A stretch of DNA of 15,438 bases from contig QNAD01000010.1 of assembly GCA_003641345.1 (NCBI GenBank), positions 1 to 15,438 on the forward strand. The letters are read 5' to 3'. A program made the translations under genes and the position numbers. Source of the stretch: Candidatus Zixiibacteriota bacterium (GTDB lineage: Bacteria; Zixibacteria; MSB-5A5; GN15; FEB-12). A model generated the notes under the pieces. It was given only the letters and a program-made list of their open reading frames with translations, was not told where the DNA came from and made no database searches. Within the stretch, counting starts at the first letter, position 1. Every line of letters begins with the position of its first letter. Positions 1 through 5,868 of this stretch are shown here, one piece after another.

Positions 1-59
1 CTAAACAAATGAAACAATAAGTTTGACATTTATGTTTATTTTAGACAAATTTGAGCTAT
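1..59 (+). other. Window edge and tatC leader; possible tail of an upstream gene
   Basis: Reading from base 3 gives five sense codons (K-Q-M-K-Q) before a TAA at 18-20, which could be the C-terminus of an upstream gene cut by the window edge; five codons cannot identify it. A TTGACA box lies at 23-28, but the 16-18 nt spacings give no convincing -10, so I do not call a promoter. The leader just before tatC has only a weak GAG (53-55) as a possible ribosome binding site. Confidence 0.25.
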
Positions 60-887
60 ATGACAGATGAAAATAACAACCAAGATGATTTGTCAAATGC
101 TGATAGTTCGCATTCAGATGAAAACCATTCATCTAGCGAGCAGGAAGATTATGAATTTGAGGAAAATAGTAAGGCAAAAAAAAGCTCAATGGGTTTTTTG
201 GACCATCTTGAGGAACTTCGCCGGTGTTTGATTAAATCCGTTCTGGCGGTGGTTCTTTTTTCATTTGTTGCCTTTTATTTTGCCGATTATATCATGGAGT
301 TCATTAAGATTCCTCTCCAAAATAAAGTAGAACTTTATAATATTGCAGTTACCGGTTCATTTTATGCTTATTTGAAAGTCTCATTGATTTGTGGATTTAT
401 AGCATCGTTGCCGTTTAATTTTTATCAGATGTGGTCTTTTGTAGCTCCGGGACTTTATAAAAAAGAAAAATTATTAATTATTCCGCTTGTGTTTTTTTCA
501 ACTATTCTTTTTTTGATAGGTGCTTCATTTTGCTATGTTGTAGTTTTACCGTTGTCTTTTGCCTTTTTGATAGGGTTTTCCGGCGATGTTATTATTAATA
601 CAATTACTATTGGCAGTTATATTTCGTTTGTAGGTTTACTGCTTATTGCTTTTGGGTTTGGTTTTCAAATGCCAATAGTTGCTTATGTTTTAGGGAAAAT
701 GGGGATTTTATCTCATGAATTTTTATCCAAAGGCAGAAGATATGCTCTGGTTGCCATATTAATAGTTGGCGCAATAATAACTCCGCCTGATGTCTTTACC
801 CAGTTTTTGCTGGCGATTCCGCTCTATATTTTATATGAAATTTCAATTATTATTGTCAAAATAACGGTTAAAAAAGATAAACCGTAA
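60..887 (+). CDS. tatC: Sec-independent (twin-arginine) protein translocase subunit TatC
   Basis: TatC is the inner-membrane receptor of the Tat pathway. It binds twin-arginine signal peptides and works with TatA/TatB-type partners to export folded proteins. From the ATG at 60 the product has 275 residues, against about 250-260 for typical TatC. The extra length is an acidic, Ser-rich extension of about 43 residues ahead of the family start (MGFLDHLEELRR at 44-55). Family marks include HLEELR (49-54), the loop FVAPGLYKKEK (127-137) whose Glu136 matches the signal-peptide-contacting Glu of E. coli TatC, and TPPDVFTQ (241-248). About six hydrophobic segments are visible between residues 57 and 268. 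An in-frame TTG at 51 could add three residues; the Met at residue 44 (base 189) is another possible start, but neither has a good ribosome binding site. No tatA or tatB is visible in the window. The identity is firm; the start is not. Confidence 0.95.
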   Translation: MTDENNNQDDLSNADSSHSDENHSSSEQEDYEFEENSKAKKSSMGFLDHLEELRRCLIKSVLAVVLFSFVAFYFADYIMEFIKIPLQNKVELYNIAVTGSFYAYLKVSLICGFIASLPFNFYQMWSFVAPGLYKKEKLLIIPLVFFSTILFLIGASFCYVVVLPLSFAFLIGFSGDVIINTITIGSYISFVGLLLIAFGFGFQMPIVAYVLGKMGILSHEFLSKGRRYALVAILIVGAIITPPDVFTQFLLAIPLYILYEISIIIVKITVKKDKP

Positions 888-937
888 ACTATTCCCCAAA
901 TTAGGCAGTTATATCCTTTGAGTTTATTTTACCAAAG

Positions 938-966
938 TTGACAAATTTGTTTGGATAAGTTACATT
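938..966 (+). promoter_or_regulatory. Candidate sigma70-type promoter for tRNA-Gly
   Basis: A perfect TTGACA (938-943), a 17-nt spacer and TACATT (961-966, 4 of 6 matches to TATAAT) place the expected transcription start near 973, about 9 nt before the mature tRNA 5' end. The spacer contains the 10-bp palindrome ACAAATTTGT (941-950). The geometry and the gene just downstream make this the most conventional promoter in the window. It could also serve the DUF512-der pair by read-through. Confidence 0.6.
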
Positions 967-981
967 CTCATCGGAAGTTAT

Positions 982-1053
982 GCGGGCGTAATTCAGTGGT
1001 AGAATGCAAGCTTCCCAAGCTTGACGTCGGGAGTTCGAACCTCCTCGCCCGCT
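982..1053 (+). tRNA. tRNA-Gly (anticodon CCC)
   Basis: A full cloverleaf folds by eye. The acceptor stem is GCGGGCG (982-988) with CGCCCGC (1046-1052). The D stem is ATTC/GAAT around AGTGGTA. The anticodon stem CAAGC/GCTTG (1007-1011, 1019-1023) encloses loop TTCCCAA with CCC at 1014-1016. The T stem GGGAG/CTCCT has one G-U pair and the canonical TTCGAAC loop. The discriminator base is T (1053), as usual for bacterial glycine tRNAs. CCA is not encoded. This tRNA reads GGG codons. An eight-T run (1055-1062) follows almost immediately. Confidence 0.95.
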
Positions 1054-1079
1054 GTTTTTTTTATTTATGGAGATATGTG

Positions 1080-2363
1080 TTGAAAATTATTGATGTTGAT
1101 CCTTCATCACCGCTTTTTGGATATATTCGTCCAGGGTATGAAATTTTATCGGTAAACGGGACTGAAGTTCAGGATGCTATTGATTTTTATTATAAGGCAA
1201 CTAATGAACGGGTAAATCTTATTTTTAGTGATAATCTGGGGAAGAAGATTAATTTTGATTTTGATGAGCTGATGCCTGGTGAACTTGGATTGACTTTTGA
1301 TGAAGACAAAATCAAAACCTGTGATAATGATTGCATTTTTTGTTTTATTAGACAGCAACCTAAGGGGATGAGAAGAGCATTATATATTAAGGATGAAGAT
1401 TACAGACTTTCTTTTACACATGGGAATTTTATTACTTTATCAAATACTACTGATGAAGATATTGAACGGATTATCAAGCAAAGGCTTTCACCACTATACG
1501 TTTCGGTTCATGCTACCGATGACAAACTTCGCCGATATATGCTTCATAATGAAAAATTAGCACCAATCCTCCCAAGAATCAAGGAACTAACTGATAATGG
1601 GATTACTATTCATACTCAAGTAGTGTTATGTCCCGGTATCAACGATGGTAAATATATTGAGCAAACAATCAATGATTTAGCATCGTTATATTCTGGAGTT
1701 GAGACATTAGCGGTGGTTCCGGTTGGGCTTACCAAATATCGTGATAATCTTCCTAATTTAAGAACTTATCAACCTGATGAAGCTAAAGATATTATCAACT
1801 ATATTGACAGAATACAGAAAAGATTCTTAAAAGAAATAGGCACCCGTTTTGTTTGGGCGGCGGATGAATTTTATGTTGCGGCTCATATAGGTTTTCCTAA
1901 TCAGGTGTCTTATGAGGAGATGTCTCAGTTTGAAAATGGGGTTGGGATGGCAAGGGAATTCTTAACTAATTTTAATCGTAGAAAACGATTTTTGAAAAGT
2001 ATCAATTCAAATAAAAAAGCTCTGTTTCTTACCGGTTATTCCGCTTATCCGTTTTTAACAGAAAATATAATTCAATATCTTAAACTGAAATTAAAGCTCA
2101 ATGTTGAATTTGAACCCGTAAAAAATGATTTTTGGGGAGAGACAGTAACAGTTTCCGGGCTATTGACAGGCAATGACTTGCTTCGATGTGCTATATCATA
2201 TGAGAAAGAATTTGATGTTTTAGTAATACCCCCCAATTGCTTAAATGATGAATATCTATTTTTGGATAATTTATCTTTAACCCAATTTGAAACTGAACTT
2301 GGGAAACCGGTTGTTTTAGGTCAATATGATTTGGCTGATACTCTTAAGGAAGTGTTTAAATAA
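1080..2363 (+). CDS. DUF512 protein: PDZ-like domain plus radical SAM-type Fe-S centre
   Basis: This 427-residue protein belongs to the uncharacterised DUF512 family. Residues about 1-60 resemble a PDZ domain (PLFGYIRPGYEILSVNG, 11-27). Next comes Cys81-x3-Cys85-x2-Cys88 in TCDNDCIFCFIRQQPKGMR, the spacing that binds a 4Fe-4S cluster in radical SAM enzymes. The rest carries family-like stretches such as VSVHATDD (141-148) and VVPVGLTKYR. I chose the TTG at 1080 because GGAG (1069-1072) stands 7 nt before it and the protein then begins at the PDZ strand. The same frame stays open back to a TTG at 951, but that reading would cross the whole tRNA and has no domain support. A GTG at 1077 is a less well spaced alternative. 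The substrate and reaction are unknown. The adjacency to der is conserved in many bacteria (established knowledge) and suggests, without proving, a link to ribosome maturation. Confidence 0.88.
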   Translation: MKIIDVDPSSPLFGYIRPGYEILSVNGTEVQDAIDFYYKATNERVNLIFSDNLGKKINFDFDELMPGELGLTFDEDKIKTCDNDCIFCFIRQQPKGMRRALYIKDEDYRLSFTHGNFITLSNTTDEDIERIIKQRLSPLYVSVHATDDKLRRYMLHNEKLAPILPRIKELTDNGITIHTQVVLCPGINDGKYIEQTINDLASLYSGVETLAVVPVGLTKYRDNLPNLRTYQPDEAKDIINYIDRIQKRFLKEIGTRFVWAADEFYVAAHIGFPNQVSYEEMSQFENGVGMAREFLTNFNRRKRFLKSINSNKKALFLTGYSAYPFLTENIIQYLKLKLKLNVEFEPVKNDFWGETVTVSGLLTGNDLLRCAISYEKEFDVLVIPPNCLNDEYLFLDNLSLTQFETELGKPVVLGQYDLADTLKEVFK

Positions 2364-2364
2364 T

Positions 2365-3672
2365 ATGTTTACAATAGCTTTAGTTGGAAGACCAAATGTA
2401 GGAAAATCTTCGTTATTTAATCGGATACTCCAAAAGAAGATTGCGGTTGTTGATAGTCAACCTGGAATTACCAGAGATAGGAATTATGCTGTTTGCGATT
2501 GGAATGGAATTAATTTTAATCTTATTGATACAGGGGGGATGGTTCCCAATTCTGAAGATTTGATGGAAAAGATGATTTTTGATCAAACTGAGTTTGCTCT
2601 GCATGAAGCAGATTTGATTATTTTCATAGTTGACAACCAAGTTGGTACTGACCCGATTGATAGGGGAATTGCACGTAAACTTAATCGGGCAGGTAAAAAA
2701 TTGATTTTGGTAGCCAATAAAGTTGATAATGAAACTGTTGAAAGAGACATATATGATTTTATGAAATTAGGATTAGGGGAACCATTACCTGTCTCGGCAA
2801 CTATTGGATTAGGGATAGGCGAATTATTAGATAGAATAATAGAATTATTGCCAGAGCAAATTAAATCTGATGGCAGTGATGCCGAAATTATTCGGGTCGC
2901 ATTAGCGGGAAGACCTAACGTTGGGAAATCATCATTTATTAATGCATTATTAGGTGAAAACAGATTGATTGTAACGCCTATTGCAGGGACAACACGCGAT
3001 GCTGTTGACACTCCTTTTGAACATAATGGACAGAAATATATTTTAATTGATACTGCTGGTTTGAGAAGAAAATATAAAATACATGAGAATATTGAGTTCT
3101 ATACATCATTAAGATCAAATAGGGCTATCGAAAATTGTGATGTTGCTTTGGTGATGATTGATGCTTCCGATGGCATCACAGTTCAGGACCAGAGAATATT
3201 GGAACAAGTTTTTTCTGTTAGAAGGCCTGCATTATTACTGATAAATAAATGGGATCTGGTTGAGAAGGATTCTCGTACAGCTGATGAATTTTCTAAAGAG
3301 GTTGTCAGTGTATTGGCAAAATATGGGCATTTGCCAATGATTTTTATATCTGCTCTTACTGGCCAACGAGTTGAAAAAGTTCTTTCGCTTACTAAGAAAA
3401 TTTACCATGAAGCTCGTAAAAGAATTCCAACTCCAGCCTTGAATGATTTTCTTCAAGAAGTAGTCAGCAAAAAACATCCGCCCGCAAAACAGGGGAAATA
3501 TATAAAATTTCATTATGTAACTCAGTCTGAAGTCAATCCGCCAACTTTTATTTTCTTTTCAAATCGCCCGAAAATGATAGCTAAATCGTATATAAGCTAT
3601 CTAAACAACCAGATTAGGGATAAATTTGGTTTTGAGGGCGTTCCTTTCCGTGTCAAATTCAGAAAGAAATAA
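2365..3672 (+). CDS. der: Ribosome-associated GTPase Der (EngA)
   Basis: Der is an essential tandem GTPase that helps assemble the 50S ribosomal subunit. The 435-residue length is normal for the family. Two GTPase domains are complete. Domain 1 has a P-loop at GRPNVGKSS (8-16), DTGG (55-58) and NKVD (118-121). Domain 2 has a second identical P-loop motif (182-190), DTAG (229-232) and NKWD (294-297). The C-terminal KH-like domain (about 355-435) contains the usual KFHYVTQ and PPTFIFFSN stretches and ends in a basic tail. The ATG at 2365 begins one base after the DUF512 stop, with AAGGAAG (2346-2352) upstream, so the two genes are probably translated from one message. The frame is open further upstream, but that would only overlap DUF512. 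Confidence 0.97.
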   Translation: MFTIALVGRPNVGKSSLFNRILQKKIAVVDSQPGITRDRNYAVCDWNGINFNLIDTGGMVPNSEDLMEKMIFDQTEFALHEADLIIFIVDNQVGTDPIDRGIARKLNRAGKKLILVANKVDNETVERDIYDFMKLGLGEPLPVSATIGLGIGELLDRIIELLPEQIKSDGSDAEIIRVALAGRPNVGKSSFINALLGENRLIVTPIAGTTRDAVDTPFEHNGQKYILIDTAGLRRKYKIHENIEFYTSLRSNRAIENCDVALVMIDASDGITVQDQRILEQVFSVRRPALLLINKWDLVEKDSRTADEFSKEVVSVLAKYGHLPMIFISALTGQRVEKVLSLTKKIYHEARKRIPTPALNDFLQEVVSKKHPPAKQGKYIKFHYVTQSEVNPPTFIFFSNRPKMIAKSYISYLNNQIRDKFGFEGVPFRVKFRKK

Positions 3673-3704
3673 TAATCATTTTCAATTCCCAAAACTAATA
3701 ATCT

Positions 3705-3732
3705 TTTACATTTAACTGTTTAAGAATATTAT
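3705..3732 (+). promoter_or_regulatory. Candidate promoter of the partner-switch/chemosensory operon
   Basis: TTTACA (3705-3710, 5 of 6 matches to TTGACA), a 16-nt spacer and TATTAT (3727-3732, 5 of 6 matches to TATAAT) lie in the only sizeable gap (81 bases) between der and the phosphatase gene. The expected start near 3739 would leave a leader of about 15 nt. The -10 box falls inside the left arm of a perfect inverted repeat, as expected for a regulated promoter. No intrinsic terminator for der is visible in the gap. Confidence 0.5.
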
Positions 3733-3754
3733 TCTTCTGACGATAATATTCTTA
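3721..3754. repeat. Perfect 12-bp inverted repeat over the -10 box and start codon
   Basis: TAAGAATATTAT (3721-3732) and its exact reverse complement ATAATATTCTTA (3743-3754) are separated by 10 nt. The left arm contains the proposed -10 box and the right arm ends on the A of the ATG at 3754. The best reading is a protein-binding operator, because a transcript starting near 3739 would lack the left arm. In RNA entering from der, the same sequence would form a hairpin that reaches the start codon. There is no T tract after it, so it does not look like an intrinsic terminator. Confidence 0.6.
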
Positions 3755-5055
3755 TGTTAGATAACACATCAGATGTTCAACAATTATACAGAGTTGAAGC
3801 AATGCTTGAGTCCTGTCGTGCTGATTTACGCGATATATCAACGATGGGAGCTGTGATAACATCAATTCATAAAATAGATGCCGTACTTTCTGTCGCTATG
3901 GATATGGCAATTAGACTTGTGAACGGTGAAGTCGGTTTAATAATGCTTGAAGAAAATAATGAATTATCACTTAAAATTTCATGGGGTATAGATGATGCTT
4001 TTGTTAAATCCTTGATTTATCAAGATGATGAAGATATTGCGTCGTATTGTTTCAGGACCCGAGAGTCAGTTCTTTTGAATAATCTTGGAATAAAAATAGA
4101 TAGTGGTTTTAATATCAATTCGATAATTACCGCCCCAATTAAGACCTCGGATAATTGCTTTGGAATTGTAGTAGTTATTAATAAAGCTGATGAAACTGAA
4201 TATTCAAATGATGATAAAGAGTTGCTGGAAAATCTTCTAAGTTTTGTAGCTGTTGCAATTGATAATTCACTATTGATGAAGGAAAAACTACTTAGGCAAA
4301 AAATTGATCAGGAGATGGCTATTGCCAAGCAGATTCAAGAAACTATTCTTCCGACAAGTATTGACACTGTACCTGGATTAGATATTGGAGCAGTTTATTT
4401 TCCTGCAAATGATGTTGGTGGAGATTTTTATGATGTTATAAAAATTGATGAAAAAAATATTATGGTAATTATTGGAGATGTTTCCAATAAAGGAATCCCT
4501 GCCGCAATGGTTATGTCGGCGGCGGCCGCAATAATCAAAACCAAAGTAGCGGAATGTCCGGATATTGAAATTTTTCAATTGGCTGAATTTGTTAATGATT
4601 CATTATCTGAACAGATAATTAAAGATAAAGAAATGTTTGTAACTTTGTTTTTCAGTAAATTTGATTTTGATAAGAAGGAATTAACTTATTGTAATGCAGG
4701 TCATGTCCCTGGATTATTTTGGGATAACGAAAAAAAGATAGTAGTTGAATTGCCCGAAGGTGGTACTATTGTTGGACAATTCCATGGAATTCCTTTTAAA
4801 CAGGGCTCTCGCAGGTTAAAAGCTGGTGACAGGTTATTTGTTTTCACTGATGGTTTGACTGAATCGGAAGATGCTGATGGCCAATTGTTTGGCAGAGAAC
4901 GTGCTGAACAGGTCTTTTATCATGAGATTGGCTTACCTCCTAAAGAGTTTTGTTCTAAGGTAAGAGAATGGATTGACAAATTTGCAGAAGGTGCCAAAGA
5001 AGAATCTATCGATGATTTCACTATTCTTCAAGTGGAGGTGAAATCTGATGATTAA
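3754..5055 (+). CDS. GAF-domain PP2C/SpoIIE-family serine phosphatase (partner switching)
   Basis: This 433-residue soluble protein has a GAF-like sensor domain (about 40-172), a helical linker (about 173-200, ending in IAKQIQETILP) and a SpoIIE/PP2C phosphatase domain (about 210-430). Metal-binding and active-site signatures are intact: NDVGGDFYD (219-227, Asp220 and Asp224), GDVSNKG (241-247), NAGHVPG (314-320), FTDGLTE (364-370) and DDFTIL (420-425). This class dephosphorylates STAS proteins of the RsbV/SpoIIAA type; the linker usually transmits the sensor's state to the catalytic domain. The likely substrate is the STAS protein two genes downstream. The ATG at 3754 has no clear ribosome binding site, unlike most genes here; the next in-frame Met is residue 17 (base 3802). 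It overlaps the following kinase gene by 8 nt. The function is clear at family level; the signal sensed by GAF is unknown. Confidence 0.9.
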   Translation: MLDNTSDVQQLYRVEAMLESCRADLRDISTMGAVITSIHKIDAVLSVAMDMAIRLVNGEVGLIMLEENNELSLKISWGIDDAFVKSLIYQDDEDIASYCFRTRESVLLNNLGIKIDSGFNINSIITAPIKTSDNCFGIVVVINKADETEYSNDDKELLENLLSFVAVAIDNSLLMKEKLLRQKIDQEMAIAKQIQETILPTSIDTVPGLDIGAVYFPANDVGGDFYDVIKIDEKNIMVIIGDVSNKGIPAAMVMSAAAAIIKTKVAECPDIEIFQLAEFVNDSLSEQIIKDKEMFVTLFFSKFDFDKKELTYCNAGHVPGLFWDNEKKIVVELPEGGTIVGQFHGIPFKQGSRRLKAGDRLFVFTDGLTESEDADGQLFGRERAEQVFYHEIGLPPKEFCSKVREWIDKFAEGAKEESIDDFTILQVEVKSDD

Positions 5056-5473
5056 GAAAGAATTTGTCTATAAATCGATATCTGAGAACGAAAATAAAAT
5101 GCTTGATGATATTGAAATGTTTCTGGATGAGAACAAAATAAGCGGAGAATTAAAAAATAAATTCATGCTTTGCGTGTCAGAAGCATTTACCAATGCCTTA
5201 GTCCATGGCAACAAATTGGATCCCAATAAAGAAATTATTATTAAATATACATTAAGTAATACTACATTAAATGCCGATGTAATTGATGAAGGGCACGGTG
5301 GTATTGAAAAAGTAAACAAAAGAAAACGCCCTGAGTTGTTGTCTGAAAGCGGTAGAGGAGTTGGATTGATAAAACATTATAGCAGTTCATTTGTAATATC
5401 TGAAAATGAAGAAGGCGGGCTACAACTCAAAATTGTTTTTGAAATAAATAAAGAAAGAGTTAATTGTAGATAA
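5048..5473 (+). CDS. RsbW/SpoIIAB-type serine kinase (anti-sigma factor-like ATPase)
   Basis: The 141-residue product is a stand-alone GHKL ATPase of the RsbW type. These kinases phosphorylate a STAS antagonist and, when free, hold a target such as a sigma factor. The N box is SEAFTNALVHGN (44-55, with Glu45 and Asn49), the G1 box is DEGHGG (80-85) and the G2 box is GRGVGL (102-107); all three are intact. The ATG at 5048 overlaps the phosphatase gene by 8 nt and follows GGAGG (5034-5038), which indicates translational coupling. No sigma factor gene is in the window, so the partner it inhibits is unknown. It might be an unlinked sigma factor or a different type of target; calling it an anti-sigma factor would go beyond the evidence. 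Confidence 0.88.
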   Translation: MIKKEFVYKSISENENKMLDDIEMFLDENKISGELKNKFMLCVSEAFTNALVHGNKLDPNKEIIIKYTLSNTTLNADVIDEGHGGIEKVNKRKRPELLSESGRGVGLIKHYSSSFVISENEEGGLQLKIVFEINKERVNCR

Positions 5474-5486
5474 ATCGGAGGAAATC

Positions 5487-5837
5487 ATGGAAATTAAAGT
5501 GAAAAATGAAGGACAAGTCTGTGAAGTTTATTTAAATGGAAGGCTTGATTTAGCTAGTGGAACAAATTTGAAGGAAGAACTAAAAAAAATATTTGACCAA
5601 GATAAAAATATGATTCATCTGAATTTGAATGACGTTGAATTTATCAATAGTTCAGGTTTAGGATCATTGGTGTCAATTATGAAAGAGGTCCGTCTGAGAA
5701 AAGGAAGATTGACTCTTTCTAATTTAGCCAGTTATGTCAAAGAAATTTTTGAAATTACCCAGTTGTCACATATTTTTGAAATTTATGAAACTCAAGAAGA
5801 AGCTTTGAGTTCATATCAATCCGTAACAGCAAATTAA
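5487..5837 (+). CDS. STAS-domain anti-sigma factor antagonist (RsbV/SpoIIAA-like)
   Basis: This 116-residue protein is a single STAS domain. Its signature FINSSGLGSL (52-61) corresponds to the phosphorylation site of SpoIIAA/RsbV, with Ser55 or Ser56 as the acceptor; the usual Asp before the two serines is Asn54 here. In the standard scheme the upstream kinase phosphorylates and inactivates it, and the SpoIIE-type phosphatase restores it. GGAGG (5477-5481) stands 5 nt before the ATG, one of the strongest ribosome binding sites in the window, which fits a need to make this protein in excess over the kinase. It lies 13 nt after the kinase gene. Together the three genes form a complete partner-switching module. 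Confidence 0.9.
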   Translation: MEIKVKNEGQVCEVYLNGRLDLASGTNLKEELKKIFDQDKNMIHLNLNDVEFINSSGLGSLVSIMKEVRLRKGRLTLSNLASYVKEIFEITQLSHIFEIYETQEEALSSYQSVTAN

Positions 5838-5868
5838 TTAGACTTAGATTCCAAATTGGGGTTAATAT

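Noticed and set aside
23..51. TTGACA box as a tatC promoter
   Set aside because: No acceptable -10 hexamer occurs at 16-18 nt spacing; the best at 17 nt matches only 3 of 6 bases.
44..949. Shared 10-mer GACAAATTTG at 44-53 and 940-949 as a common regulatory site
   Set aside because: In an AT-rich sequence a 10-mer match with a palindromic CAAATTTG core is weak evidence, and its position relative to the two genes differs.
951..1079. Upstream extension of the DUF512 reading frame to a TTG at 951
   Set aside because: It would translate straight through a complete tRNA gene, adds no recognisable domain, and a well-spaced GGAG supports the TTG at 1080.
2326..2364. Upstream extension of der by 13 residues
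   Set aside because: It overlaps the end of DUF512 and precedes the invariant family start MFTIALVGRPNVGKSS; the ATG at 2365 gives the normal length.
2583..3011. Antisense reading frames on the - strand, such as the one inside der
   Set aside because: They lie wholly within well-conserved + strand genes, show no domain or ribosome binding site, and are expected by chance from codon bias.
3721..3754. The inverted repeat as an intrinsic terminator of der
   Set aside because: The stem is almost entirely A/T and is not followed by a T tract; it also ends on a start codon.
5649..5654. Asn instead of Asp before the two serines of the STAS phosphorylation site as a loss-of-function sign
   Set aside because: The serines themselves are intact and, to my knowledge, Asn at this position is not rare among STAS antagonists; it is recorded in the feature only.
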